Part shown: positions 32,227 to 41,352 of the stretch, piece by piece
Numbering within the stretch: the first letter of the stretch is position 1
Layout of the letters: each line of letters begins with the position of its first letter
Origin: Nocardia niwae NBRC 108934 = DSM 45340
GTDB taxonomy: Bacteria; Actinomycetota; Actinomycetes; Mycobacteriales; Mycobacteriaceae
Reading direction: 5' to 3'
DNA: 64,000 nucleotides
Assembly (NCBI RefSeq): GCF_001613465.1
Contig: NZ_BDCK01000041.1
Coordinates: 62,001 to 126,000 of the forward strand
Position numbers and translations under genes: made by a program
Notes under the pieces: model-generated
What the model was told of the DNA's origin: nothing
Seen by the model: only the letters and a program-made list of their open reading frames with translations
The model's database searches: none

Positions 32227-32930
32227 GCGAACTCGCGAGCGAAGGTTCCAACCCGGCCGAGCGAGCGAGTGAACAACTGAACGGCAACGCTCCAGCCGAT
32301 GCCGCCGGTCGCCGCAGCGGTGACCAGGCCGTGGCAGAAGCCGCCGAACGGGCGAAATCCACCGGCGCCCGAAACATCCCGGTCCTCCCGGATCTCCCAC
32401 TGCCCGAGGACACCGCCAACCTGCGCCTCGGCCCGGACCTGAGCGCCTCCATGCTCGCGCTGCTCCCGCTGGTGGGTGTGTGGCGCGGCGAGGGTGAGGG
32501 CAACGATCCCGAGCGCGGGGACTACCGGTTCGGCCAGCAGATCGTCGTCTCGCACGACGGCGGTGACTTCCTCGCCTGGGAATCCCGGTCCTGGGTGATC
32601 GAGGCCGACGGCACCTACGGCGGCCCCGACCTGCGCGAGAGCGGCTTCTGGCGGGTCGGCATCGACGGCAACGACGAGGTCATCGAACTGCTGCTGTCGC
32701 ACAGCAGCGGCATCGTGGAGCTGTTCTACGGGCAGGCGCTGACCCAGTCGTCCTGGGAACTGGCCACCGACGTGGTGATCCGCAGCCAGTCCGGCGTCGT
32801 CGTGGGTGGCGCCAAGCGCCTCTACGGCATCGTCGAGGGTGGCGACCTGGCGTACGTCGAGGAACGCGTCGTGGCCGACGGCCCCCTCGAACCCCGCCTC
32901 TCGGCCCGCCTCCAGCGCTACATCGGCTGA
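32223..32930 (+). CDS. Nitrobindin / FABP-like beta-barrel protein
   Basis: A 235-aa protein. Residues 1-65 are polar and disordered; residues ~75-235 form a nitrobindin-type 10-strand barrel with the family's GVWRGEGEG opening, [20 protein letters not shown], and SGFWRVG. The orthologue at this position is Rv0813c. Heme-binding nitrobindins have a His in the final strand region (HLxAxL); here the equivalent reads PRLSARLQR, with Arg in place of His, so heme binding is doubtful. Translation is coupled to the 31-aa membrane protein. Confidence 0.85.
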   Translation: MSELASEGSNPAERASEQLNGNAPADAAGRRSGDQAVAEAAERAKSTGARNIPVLPDLPLPEDTANLRLGPDLSASMLALLPLVGVWRGEGEGNDPERGDYRFGQQIVVSHDGGDFLAWESRSWVIEADGTYGGPDLRESGFWRVGIDGNDEVIELLLSHSSGIVELFYGQALTQSSWELATDVVIRSQSGVVVGGAKRLYGIVEGGDLAYVEERVVADGPLEPRLSARLQRYIG

Positions 32931-33020
32931 GCGCTCCCCCGCCTCTCCGGGTTTTTAGAGCCCGAAACCCGCCCACACCCTGACGCGGGACCTGTGACCA
33001 ACCCGAGCCCCACCCCACTA

Positions 33021-33047
33021 GTACGGCCTGAGTACCCGGAGAGGCGG
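33021..33047. repeat. Dispersed repeat, copy 1
   Basis: GTACGGCCTGA-N5-CGGAGAGGCGG, also present at 40214-40240. Both copies are intergenic and flank the cyd operon. Confidence 0.65.
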
Positions 33048-33056
33048 AACAGAACA

Positions 33057-33123
33057 GCCCCCGAGCCATACCGGTGCGAGTTTCCTCGTACGGGTCCGGT
33101 CGGACAGACCGGGGCTCGGGGGC
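33057..33123. terminator. Long-loop hairpin between convergent genes
   Basis: 11-bp perfect stem GCCCCCGAGCC / GGCTCGGGGGC enclosing 45 nt that can fold further. It probably ends transcription from one or both sides. Confidence 0.55.
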
Positions 33124-33271
33124 CGGGTGACTGCCTGGAATTCGCTCAGCGCTCGCGCGGGCGAAATCCACCTGCAGCGGTGGCGCTAGCGGACAGCCAC
33201 CTCACGTGTCCTATGAATATCCATTCGTCGAACCACCTCCTTCCTCGTGTACGAACGAATCTAGCGACGCA

Positions 33272-35002
33272 TCACCAGCTCGGCAACGGAATTTCTCGGT
33301 CGGCGGAATGTGCGGCGCCGAGCCGGGTCGCGGGTGTCGCGAAGTCCGTAATGACCTCGCCTGATGCGGTGATTCGGAGCACCGCGTCGGCGCGCTGGTC
33401 GTCCGGTAGCTGATGTGTGACGACAACCACGGTCCGTTCGGGTTCGACGAGTCCGCTGCCGATGTCCAGCAGGTCGCGCAACAGCTTCGCTCCCGCCTCG
33501 GCTTCCAGGTGTTCCGTCGGTTCGTCCAGCAGCAGTACCCGAGCCGGGGAGACCAGGGCCCGCGCGAGCAGAATCCGGCGGCGCTGGCCGCCGGAAACGG
33601 CTGCCGCTCCCCCGGCAAGACCGGTGTGTACGCCCTCCGGAAGCCCGTTCAGCCAGTCTCCGAGCCCGACTGCCCGCAAAGCTTCCTCGGCCGCTTCGGC
33701 AGTCAGGTCGCCGCGCGCCACCCGCAGGTTCTCCAGCACGGAGGTGCCGAACAGGTGCGCGTCCTCGGCGAAGAAGGTGACGCCGGGGCGAGGCGTGCCG
33801 AACAATCCCGCCCATTTCATCAGCAGGGTCGTCTTGCCCGCGCCGCTGGGGCCGACCACCGCGATCCGTCGTGCTCGGGGCAGTTCCGGCATAGCTACGG
33901 CGATCGGCCGGGCCGAGCTCGTGATGTTCGTCCGGCGTGCCCAGGGGTCCACCGTGCTGGTAGTGGCCGCGAAGTCGTCCAGGCGATGCAGTGCCAGCCG
34001 GGCGGTCGTCAATGCCTGTGCCGCCGCGGGCAGCGGGCCGACCGCTTCGAAAGCCGAGAGGGGCAAGAGGACCAGCACGACGAGCGCCATGGGTGTCATC
34101 CCACCGGCCGCGCCCCCGTCCGGGCCGTAGAGAGTGATGCCGATCAGCAGGGCGCCGAATACGGCGGCTCCGATCGAGAGTGGCGTGGCGGCGGCCGACC
34201 AAGCGCTGCGCGCGGCCGCGCGGTCCTCCGCGGCGACCGCCCGTCGCGATGCCGCTGCTGCGGCGGCGAGGGCTGCGTCGAGCCGACCGGCGACGCGCAG
34301 TTCGGCGGCGTGGTCGAGTACGGTCAGTGCCTGCGCCGTGAACTCCGCGCGGTCGGCGCGGACGGCACGTTCCGCCTCGGACGCCGCCTTGGCCGACAAC
34401 CACGGCGCGAGCACGCCCGACAGCGCCAGCGCACCGGCCAGGATGGCGGCCGCCGGGAGTGAGATCGTGGCCAGGAGTGCGACGGCGGCGACCGAGAGGA
34501 CGAGGGCGACCGCGACGGGCACGAATACGCGGACCACGACGGCGCCCAAATCATCGATGTCGCTGCCGATGCGGACCAGGAGATCACCGCGGCGCGGCGG
34601 CTTCCCGCCCGGCCGGTCGTCCACGCCCCCGGAGCTTTCGGGCCGGCGCAGCCAGAAATCGGAGCGCGCCAGCGCGCGGTAGACCGTGGTTCGTGCGGTG
34701 GTCATAGCGCGCAGCGCGACGTCGTGCGTGGCAAGACGCTCCAGGTAACGGCACAGGCCACGCGAGATGCCGAGCGCGCGCACCGCGACGACGGCGATGC
34801 TCAGGTCGAGCACCGGTGGCATCTGCCAGGCGCGCGCGATCAGCCAGGCCGCCAGCGCCGCGAGCCCGAGCCCGCTGCCCAGCGCCAGCACGCCCCACCC
34901 GATCGCCACCGCGACTCGCGCGCGGGACAATTCGAGCAGCGCCCACATCCGGCGCAGATCACCGAACACCGTGGAGCCTGCGTGGGACACAGTCCGCGTC
35001 AT
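33272..35002 (-). CDS. cydC: Thiol reductant ABC exporter subunit CydC
   Basis: A 576-aa half-transporter: six membrane spans (~1-330), then an ABC ATPase with Walker A GPSGAGKTTL, signature VSGGQRRRILLARAL, Walker B VLLLDEPTEHLEAEA and the His of VVTHQLPD. With CydD it exports cysteine or glutathione-type thiols (in mycothiol organisms the substrate is uncertain) needed for bd oxidase assembly. Last gene of cydABDC; 289 bp without a visible gene separate it from cydD. Confidence 0.92.
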   Translation of the reverse strand: MTRTVSHAGSTVFGDLRRMWALLELSRARVAVAIGWGVLALGSGLGLAALAAWLIARAWQMPPVLDLSIAVVAVRALGISRGLCRYLERLATHDVALRAMTTARTTVYRALARSDFWLRRPESSGGVDDRPGGKPPRRGDLLVRIGSDIDDLGAVVVRVFVPVAVALVLSVAAVALLATISLPAAAILAGALALSGVLAPWLSAKAASEAERAVRADRAEFTAQALTVLDHAAELRVAGRLDAALAAAAAASRRAVAAEDRAAARSAWSAAATPLSIGAAVFGALLIGITLYGPDGGAAGGMTPMALVVLVLLPLSAFEAVGPLPAAAQALTTARLALHRLDDFAATTSTVDPWARRTNITSSARPIAVAMPELPRARRIAVVGPSGAGKTTLLMKWAGLFGTPRPGVTFFAEDAHLFGTSVLENLRVARGDLTAEAAEEALRAVGLGDWLNGLPEGVHTGLAGGAAAVSGGQRRRILLARALVSPARVLLLDEPTEHLEAEAGAKLLRDLLDIGSGLVEPERTVVVVTHQLPDDQRADAVLRITASGEVITDFATPATRLGAAHSADREIPLPSW

Positions 35003-35291
35003 CGCGATCGCCCCGCTTTCCCGACCCTCGCGCCCACTCGGGCATCTCGTCCAGCCAGCAGCGGCCGCTCTCCGAACTCACAGGTAGATGTGCCGGGCGA
35101 GGCGGCGATGACCACCGGACCGCCTGTCCGCTCGGTGACGAACCAGTCGGCGCTCGACCGACGAGTTTCGCTGAGCGCACCTACCTCGTGACGTGACCGG
35201 ATACGGTCGCCATCGGCCAGATCATCCCGTGGGGCCGCGCCTGGGCAGGTGAGAGGCGGACGGTTTGCCCAGCCGGCGATGCTCCCCGCGC

Positions 35292-37250
35292 TCATCGCAG
35301 GACCTCCGCTCGGTCCGCGTGTACCTCGACGACCTGGTCGGCGGCGGCCAGGACGGTCGGGCGGTGGCCGATGACGACGACCGTCGCACCCGCACGGGCC
35401 CGCACCTGGAGGGCGGCCAGCACGGTGGCTTCGGCGGCAGGGTCGAGGTGGGCGGTCGGCTCGTCGAGCAGCAGGATCGGGTGGTCGGCGGCCAGCACCC
35501 TGGTCAGCGCGAGGCGCTGGCGCTGTCCGAGGGACAGGCCGGTGCCGCCGGGGCCGACCACGGTGTTCCAGCGATGGGGCAGATCGTCGAGTACCGCATC
35601 GAATCCCGTTGCGAGACAAGCATCTTCGAGGTCGTCGAGGACACGGGCCGGGCCGCGGGCAGTGTGGTCCATCGTTCGAGCACCGAGCAGTTCGAGGTTG
35701 TCTCGCAGCGTGCCGGGCACCAGTACCGGCCGCTGCGGTAGCCAGGCCACGTGTGCCCACCATCGGTCCGGGTCCAGTTTCCGGACGTCCACGCCGTCGA
35801 CGGTCACGGCACCTCGGTCCGGCGTGATCAAGCCCAGGATCGCCTGTAGCGCGGTCGACTTCCCGCTTCCATTGGGACCGGCCAGCACAGTGAGTGAGCC
35901 GGGCAGCAGGATCGCCGACAGACCAGCGGGGGCGAATCCCTCGCGCGCCTGGACCGACAGGTCGCGGAGTTCGACCGTGCCGGGGCCCGTGGAGCCGCCA
36001 CCATGCGCCGCCACCATGGCTGCCTCCGGCACGGTGCGGCGGTCGCTCGGATCGACGCAACCACGCTCCTCCGGTGCCGCCGCATCCTCCACGCCGAGAC
36101 CGGGTCGCCATTCGACCGAGTCGACGTCAGAGTCCGCCGCCACCCCCTCCCCGCCTCGGCCATGCCGCAACTCGCACAACTCGACATCAGAGTCCGCCGC
36201 CGTGCCGGTCCCGCCGACGACGCGCTCGGCAGGCGTGGACTCGAGAATCGCGAATGCCTTGTCGGCCGCCGCCATACCGTCCTGGGCGGCATGGAACCGT
36301 TCGCCCACCATGCGCAGCGGCAGGTACACCTCCGGGGCCAGTATCAGCGCAACCAGGCCCGCGTAGAGACTCATCTCGCCGAACACCAGCCGCAGCCCGA
36401 TGGAGACCGCGATCAGGGCCACGCTGAGGGTCGCGAGCAGTTCCAGCACCATCGAGGACAGGAACGCCATCCGCAGCGCCCGCATGGTGCGCTGCCGTAA
36501 GGCGTCACCGAGATCGCGGACGCGGTGCTGCATGGTGCGCGGGTGTCCGGCGCTCTCCTCCTCCCCCCGCGTGGCCGCCTTCGCGTCACCGGTCTCACGG
36601 CCGAGTGCCCGCAACGTCGGCATGCCCGCGAACAGGTCGAGCAATTGGTCCGACAACCGGGTGGTGGCGGCGAGCGTGGCTTCGGCCCGTCCCTCGGTCA
36701 GCAATCCGATGAGGACCATGAAGATCGGGATGAGCGGCAAGGTGATCACCGCGATCACCCCGGACGTGAGATCGTGCGCCGCGATGACCGCGAGCACGAC
36801 CGGCGGCACCAGAACGGCCAGCAGCAGTGCGGGCAGGTAGCCGACGAGATAGCCGCGCAGCCCGGACAATCCCGAGCCGACGACGACCGCCAGCTCCGTC
36901 CGGCGCGTGTCGAGTTCGCGGGGCGACAGCCGTGCACAGGACGCGAGCACCGCGCCCTCCAGCTCCGCCACCACGCTCGCGCCCGCCCGGTGCGCCAGCC
37001 GGGACTGCGACCAGGTGGCGAGTACCCGCACCGCGATGACGAGCGCGAGCACGCTCAGTTCGACCGTCCACGCGCCGAGCGTGCGCGCGGCCGGATCGGT
37101 GACGACTCCGGCCAGTACGCGTCCGATCAGCGCCGCGGCCGCCACGATCGCGCCGGTGACGACCAGTGACAACGCCACGCTCAGCACGAGGTAGCTGCGC
37201 GCGGAGCGCGCGTACCGCCACAGGCGCGGATCGATCGGCGGGCGGGCCAT
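35292..37250 (-). CDS. cydD: Thiol reductant ABC exporter subunit CydD
   Basis: A 652-aa half-transporter, about 60-80 residues longer than usual. The membrane domain is ~1-330 and the ATPase ~430-650 (Walker A GPNGSGKST, signature LSLGQRQRLALTRVL, Walker B ILLLDEPTAHLDPAAE, His in VIGHRPT). Between them lies an insert with an imperfect internal duplication (ADSDVELCELRHGRG and ADSDVDSVEWRPGLG) and a polar stretch, probably a flexible linker. It starts 4 bp after cydB. Partner of CydC. Confidence 0.92.
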   Translation of the reverse strand: MARPPIDPRLWRYARSARSYLVLSVALSLVVTGAIVAAAALIGRVLAGVVTDPAARTLGAWTVELSVLALVIAVRVLATWSQSRLAHRAGASVVAELEGAVLASCARLSPRELDTRRTELAVVVGSGLSGLRGYLVGYLPALLLAVLVPPVVLAVIAAHDLTSGVIAVITLPLIPIFMVLIGLLTEGRAEATLAATTRLSDQLLDLFAGMPTLRALGRETGDAKAATRGEEESAGHPRTMQHRVRDLGDALRQRTMRALRMAFLSSMVLELLATLSVALIAVSIGLRLVFGEMSLYAGLVALILAPEVYLPLRMVGERFHAAQDGMAAADKAFAILESTPAERVVGGTGTAADSDVELCELRHGRGGEGVAADSDVDSVEWRPGLGVEDAAAPEERGCVDPSDRRTVPEAAMVAAHGGGSTGPGTVELRDLSVQAREGFAPAGLSAILLPGSLTVLAGPNGSGKSTALQAILGLITPDRGAVTVDGVDVRKLDPDRWWAHVAWLPQRPVLVPGTLRDNLELLGARTMDHTARGPARVLDDLEDACLATGFDAVLDDLPHRWNTVVGPGGTGLSLGQRQRLALTRVLAADHPILLLDEPTAHLDPAAEATVLAALQVRARAGATVVVIGHRPTVLAAADQVVEVHADRAEVLR

Positions 37251-37254
37251 GGCG

Positions 37255-38286
37255 TCAATCCTGTACGGGCCGCAAGGGCAGTCCGACCGGGGGCGGGATC
37301 TGCTCGACGGTGATCCGCTTGCGGAACACCCAGTACGTCCAGCCCTGGTACACCAGCACGACCGGCGTGACGAGCAGTGCTGCCCAGCTCATCACCTTCA
37401 GCGTGTACGGCGTCGAGGACGCGTTGTGGATGGTCAGGTCGAATGCCGCGTCGATCGTCGAAGGAAGCACATTCGGGAACAGCGACCCGAACAGCAGCGC
37501 GGTCGCCGCCGCGACGGTCACCGTGGTGCCGGTGAATGCCCACCCGTCACGTCGCGCGAGATCGGCGGCCACCGCGACAACCAGGCCGAGGACGGCCAGC
37601 CCCAGCGGGATCCAGGTCCAGTCCGCGCCGTAGGACAGTTGGGTCCACAGCCCGAATCCGCCGACCACGACCGCCGTCGGCGCCGCCAGGAGCCGGGCGG
37701 CGCGCCGCGCGTCGTCGCGGACCTCGCCCGCGGTCTTGAGCACCAGGAACATCGCGCCGTGCAGCGCGAACAGCAGCCCGGTCGCCAGCCCGCCGAGCAG
37801 GGCGTAGGGCCCGAACAGATCCGCCAGGGAGCCCGCGAACTGCTTCTTGTCGTTCAGCGGAACGCCGTGCACCACGTTGGCGAACACCCAGCCCCAGGCC
37901 AGCGCCGGGATCCAGGAACCGATGCCGATGCCGATGTCGCAGCGGGCCCGCCAGCGCGGGTCGTCGATCTTGCCGCGGTACTCGATGGCGCAGATCCGCA
38001 GGATCAGCGCGACGAGCACCAGCAGCAACGCCAGGTAGAAGCCGGAGAACAGGCTGGCGTACCACTCCGGGAACGCGGCGAACATCGCCGCGCCCGCGGT
38101 GATCAGCCAGACCTCGTTGGCGTCCCACACCGGCCCGATCGTGTTGAGCACCGCGCGCCTGCGGCGGTCGGACTTCTTGCCGAGGATCGGCATGAGCATG
38201 CCGACGCCGAAGTCGAAGCCCTCCAACACGAAGTAGCCGGTGAACAGTACGCCGATCAGGACGAACCAGAACTCTTGCAAACTCAT
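37255..38286 (-). CDS. cydB: Cytochrome bd ubiquinol/menaquinol oxidase subunit II
   Basis: A 343-aa integral membrane subunit with about nine spans; N-terminus MSLQEFWFVLIGVLFTGYF followed by LEGFDFGVGM, the hallmark of CydB, and PVWDANEVWLITAGAA. It forms the heterodimer with CydA that reduces oxygen with quinol electrons in the membrane, mainly at low oxygen. It starts 9 bp after cydA. Confidence 0.96.
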   Translation of the reverse strand: MSLQEFWFVLIGVLFTGYFVLEGFDFGVGMLMPILGKKSDRRRRAVLNTIGPVWDANEVWLITAGAAMFAAFPEWYASLFSGFYLALLLVLVALILRICAIEYRGKIDDPRWRARCDIGIGIGSWIPALAWGWVFANVVHGVPLNDKKQFAGSLADLFGPYALLGGLATGLLFALHGAMFLVLKTAGEVRDDARRAARLLAAPTAVVVGGFGLWTQLSYGADWTWIPLGLAVLGLVVAVAADLARRDGWAFTGTTVTVAAATALLFGSLFPNVLPSTIDAAFDLTIHNASSTPYTLKVMSWAALLVTPVVLVYQGWTYWVFRKRITVEQIPPPVGLPLRPVQD

Positions 38287-38295
38287 CGCCGGCTC

Positions 38296-39789
38296 CTAGT
38301 AGGCGAACGAAAGTTGTTCGACGGCAGGTTCTTCGGCGCGGGGGCCGCCCGAAGGCGTGTCCGTGCCGTGCGGCTCGGCCGCGGCGGGCGCGGCCGGGTC
38401 GGGGCCGTGGATCACGTACCGGCGCATCAGGTAGAACCACACGATCGCGAGGGCGCCGTACAGCAGCGTGAAGGTGATCAGCGAGACGAGCACGACGCCC
38501 GGCGAGTGGTTCGAGACGCCCTGCTGCACGGTCAGGCGCAGGTTCGGGTCGCCGGTGGGATTGGGGACGACCACCCAGGGCTGACGGCCCATCTCGGTGA
38601 ACACCCATCCTGCGCTGTTGGCCAGGAACGGTGTCGGGATGACCAGCAGGCTCAGCCAGGCGAACCAGCGCTGGTCCGGCACCCGCCCGCGGCGAGTGAG
38701 CCACAGACCGGCGAGCGCGAGCAGCGCCGAACCCGCCGACAGCCCGATCATGGCGCGGAACGACCAGTAGGTGACGAACAGGTTGGGCCGGTAGTCGCCG
38801 ACGCCGAACTTCTCGTTGTAGGCCTTCTGCAGGTCGACCACGCCGTCCAGCGTCACGCCGGTGAACTCGCCCTTCGCCAGCCAGGGCAGCACGTACGGCA
38901 CTTCGAGTACGTGCGTCACGCTGTCGCAGTTGTTGTGCGTACCGACGGTGAGCACGGAGAAATCGGGGTCGGGTGCGGTGTGGCACAACGATTCCGCCGA
39001 GGCCATCTTCATCGGCTGCTGTTCGAACATCAGCTTGCCTTGCACATCACCGGTGTAGACCAGCGCGGCCAGCGACACGATCAGCACCGCGATACCCGCC
39101 CGTGCCGCGGGCCGCCACATCGCACGCGCCTCGGCCATTTTCGCCGCGTCGCCGCTGCGCGCGCTGCGCACCATCCACCAACCCGCGATGCCGGCGACGA
39201 AGGTGCCCGCGGTGAGGAAGGACCCGGCCACCACGTGCGGGAAGGCCGCCAGCAAGGTGTTGTTGGTGAGCACGTCCACGATGCTCTGCAGTTCCGCGCG
39301 GCCGGTTTCCGGGTTGTAGCGCGCCCCGACCGGATGCTGCATGAACGAGTTGGCCGCGACGATGAAGTACGCCGAGGCGTTCACGCCGATCGCGACCATC
39401 CAGATCGCGCCCAGGTGCAGCAATTTCGGCAACCGGGTCCAGCCGAAGATCCACAGGCCGAGGAAGGTCGACTCCATGAAGAAGGCGATCAGGCCTTCCA
39501 GCGCCAGCGGTGCCCCGAAGACGTCGCCGACGAACCGGGAGTACTCGCTCCAGTTCATGCCGAACTGGAACTCCTGCACGATGCCGGTCGCGACGCCGAG
39601 CGCGAAGTTGATCAGGAACAGCTTGCCGAAGAACTTGGTCAGCCGCAGCCAGTGCTGCTTGCCGGTGACGACCCAGGCCGTCTGCATGGCGGCCACCAGC
39701 GGCGCGAGACCGATGGTCAGTGGCACCAGGAGGAAGTGATAGACGGTGGTGATGCCGAACTGCCATCGGGAGATGTCCAAGGCGTTCAA
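38296..39789 (-). CDS. cydA: Cytochrome bd oxidase subunit I
   Basis: A 497-aa membrane subunit. Heme ligands and the quinol site are recognisable: His near the N-terminus (ISRWQFGITTVYHFLLV), the second His in AFPHVVAGSF, Met in the later helix, and the GRQPWVV motif after a short Q-loop, as usual in actinobacteria. Start TTG 39789 with AGGAGG about 5 nt upstream. First gene of cydABDC; palindromic operator-like sequence lies ~20-40 bp upstream. Confidence 0.96.
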   Translation of the reverse strand: MNALDISRWQFGITTVYHFLLVPLTIGLAPLVAAMQTAWVVTGKQHWLRLTKFFGKLFLINFALGVATGIVQEFQFGMNWSEYSRFVGDVFGAPLALEGLIAFFMESTFLGLWIFGWTRLPKLLHLGAIWMVAIGVNASAYFIVAANSFMQHPVGARYNPETGRAELQSIVDVLTNNTLLAAFPHVVAGSFLTAGTFVAGIAGWWMVRSARSGDAAKMAEARAMWRPAARAGIAVLIVSLAALVYTGDVQGKLMFEQQPMKMASAESLCHTAPDPDFSVLTVGTHNNCDSVTHVLEVPYVLPWLAKGEFTGVTLDGVVDLQKAYNEKFGVGDYRPNLFVTYWSFRAMIGLSAGSALLALAGLWLTRRGRVPDQRWFAWLSLLVIPTPFLANSAGWVFTEMGRQPWVVVPNPTGDPNLRLTVQQGVSNHSPGVVLVSLITFTLLYGALAIVWFYLMRRYVIHGPDPAAPAAAEPHGTDTPSGGPRAEEPAVEQLSFAY

Positions 39790-39807
39790 GCCGGCCTCCT
39801 GGGTGTC

Positions 39808-39831
39808 TACGACGTGTCGTAGTAAGACTAC
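39808..39831. promoter_or_regulatory. Two overlapping palindromes at the cydA promoter/leader
   Basis: TACGAC-GT-GTCGTA (39808-39821, perfect) overlaps GTAGT-AAG-ACTAC (39819-39831, perfect). They lie 19-42 bp upstream of the cydA start. They do not match the known Crp (TGTGA-N6-TCACA) or Rex (TTGTGAA...TTCACAA) operators. Confidence 0.65.
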
Positions 39832-40049
39832 GTCGGAGACGGTTCGGGACTAATGAGTCCTGGGCCACGTACCTGGGCTGATTCCGCCGGTTCCGACCCG
39901 TTTCCCGTGCTCATCGCCGCCCCGTGCCCGCCCGGATAGGACGGAGATCACGGAGCGACGCCGATCACCGCGACGGCACCGGCATCCCCGCCCCGGCCCC
40001 GAGCGCCGAACACCACCCCAGCCGGAACCCAACCGACCACCCGAGCCGA

Positions 40050-40124
40050 CCCCAGCCGACGCACCAACTGATCGCCCCAGCCGACGCGCCAACTGATCTA
40101 GTCAACCAACGCGACAACTGATCC
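40050..40124. repeat. Tandem 25-bp repeat, three units
   Basis: Units 40050-40074 and 40075-40099 differ at two positions (CCCCAGCCGACGC core, CCAACTGATC end); the third, 40100-40124, is degenerate but keeps ACGCGACAACTGATC. Confidence 0.8.
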
Positions 40125-40213
40125 CGTCAGCACATGGGCAACTCACCGGGTACGCCCAGAACCCGCGCGGCACCCAACGCAGGACCTGAACGCGACTCCG
40201 GCGCTCCCGACTG

Positions 40214-40240
40214 GTACGGCCTGAAGACGCGGAGAGGCGG
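40214..40240. repeat. Dispersed repeat, copy 2
   Basis: GTACGGCCTGA-N5-CGGAGAGGCGG, matching 33021-33047 at both 11-bp blocks. Here it lies 10 bp from the pabC stop. Confidence 0.65.
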
Positions 40241-40249
40241 GCCAGCCCC

Positions 40250-41170
40250 TCACCAGTCGCCGATGGCTCCTGCCCGTTCGATGCCGCGATCGACCAGCCC
40301 GATGATCTCTTCGGCGTTGTCCGGCGCGGACATCCGCAGCCCGTCCAGCGAATTGACCCGCGCCGCAAGAGAAATGCTCGACAGCATCCAGACGCTGTCG
40401 CAGGTGAGGAGGTCGGCGGTGAACAGCGAGTCGTAGCGGCATTGCCAGCCCGCCTTCTCGGCTTCGGCGAACAGCGCCCGCTGGGTGACGCCGGGCAGCA
40501 CGCCGTTCTTGGCGGGCGGGGTGATCAACTGCTTGTCCCGGGCGATCACCACGGAGGAACGCGGCCCCTCCAGCACGCGGTTCTCTGTGCTGGTGAAGAT
40601 CACGTCGTCCGCGCCCATCCGCGCGGCGAACCGCAGGGCCGCCATGTTGGTGGCGTAGGACAGCGTCTTGGCCCCGAGTAATTGCCACGGCGCCGCCTGC
40701 GCGAGATCGATCGAGATGCCGCGCGACAGGGTCACCACGGCGACGCCTTCGCTGCGGGCCTTCTCCACCCGCTCGGGCACCGGCACCACGAGCACGAAGG
40801 CGGTCGGCACCGGCACGGCGGCGGCGAGGTCACCGGTCTTGACCTTGTCGGGGGTGCCCGCCAGCTCGGAGTCGCGGCCGCGGGTCAGCACCAGCCGCAT
40901 CACTCCTTCGCGTTCGCTGCCCCACTCCTTGGCCGCGGTCTCCACCGCCTCACGCCATTTGCCCAGTTCCGGCTCGGGCAGATCGAGCGCCTGTGCGGAG
41001 CGGCGCAGTCTGCCTAGATGAAATTCGACCGCACACGCGACTCCCGCGCGCACGAGCACCGTTTCGAATACACCGTCGCCACGCAATACGCCGATATCGT
41101 CCGCAAACAACAACGGCGCATCCGCATCTCGGACAGCGCCATCGAGAGTTACCAGAACTCGATCCACCAT
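40250..41170 (-). CDS. pabC: Aminodeoxychorismate lyase (class IV PLP aminotransferase fold)
   Basis: A 306-aa fold-type IV PLP enzyme. The catalytic Lys lies in LGAKTLSYATNM, substrate/phosphate motifs are DDIGVLRGDGVFETV at the start and ENRVLEGPRSSVV, then GVLPGVTQRAL. It converts 4-amino-4-deoxychorismate to p-aminobenzoate and pyruvate for folate. Orthologue at this place: Rv0812. ATG 41170 is chosen; an ATG ten codons upstream is possible. The next gene, on the other strand, encodes a folate-dependent protein. Confidence 0.88.
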   Translation of the reverse strand: MVDRVLVTLDGAVRDADAPLLFADDIGVLRGDGVFETVLVRAGVACAVEFHLGRLRRSAQALDLPEPELGKWREAVETAAKEWGSEREGVMRLVLTRGRDSELAGTPDKVKTGDLAAAVPVPTAFVLVVPVPERVEKARSEGVAVVTLSRGISIDLAQAAPWQLLGAKTLSYATNMAALRFAARMGADDVIFTSTENRVLEGPRSSVVIARDKQLITPPAKNGVLPGVTQRALFAEAEKAGWQCRYDSLFTADLLTCDSVWMLSSISLAARVNSLDGLRMSAPDNAEEIIGLVDRGIERAGAIGDW

Positions 41171-41352
41171 GCGACGAGCGTAGGCGGTGTGAGCGGACAA
41201 TGCCTATGTCACGGCCACTTTTGCCAGACCTTTTGTGGAGCCGCACCGCAGCGCCCACCGTATTGCTCGGGCAATGCCGATCGGCTATGCCGCGCTCCGG
41301 CGCCGTAGCCCGGTTCGCGCACCGCTGGACGACCCCGCCTACAGTGGGAGAG

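Larger units (their letters stand above)
32931..33271. other. Intergenic stretch with inverted repeats
   Basis: Convergent region between the nitrobindin gene and cydC. It contains CCGCCTCTCCGGGT (32939-32952) inverted against ACCCGGAGAGGCGG (about 33034-33047), the hairpin 33057-33123, and a copy of a dispersed repeat (33021-33047). Confidence 0.6.
39850..40249. other. Intergenic stretch with a 25-bp tandem repeat
   Basis: No gene. It contains the 25-bp tandem repeat (40050-40124) and the second copy of the dispersed repeat (40214-40240). It separates the cydA promoter from the pabC 3' end. Confidence 0.7.

Noticed and set aside
34959-35291. Extra small gene between cydD and cydC
   Set aside because: The open frames there are Pro/Arg/Ser-rich without a ribosome site and overlap cydC; the gap is left unassigned.
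37249-39822. 857-codon open frame on the plus strand opposite cydB/cydA
   Set aside because: It lies antisense to clearly recognised cyd genes, is Arg/Gly/His/Asp-rich with no domain, and is the usual GC-rich shadow.
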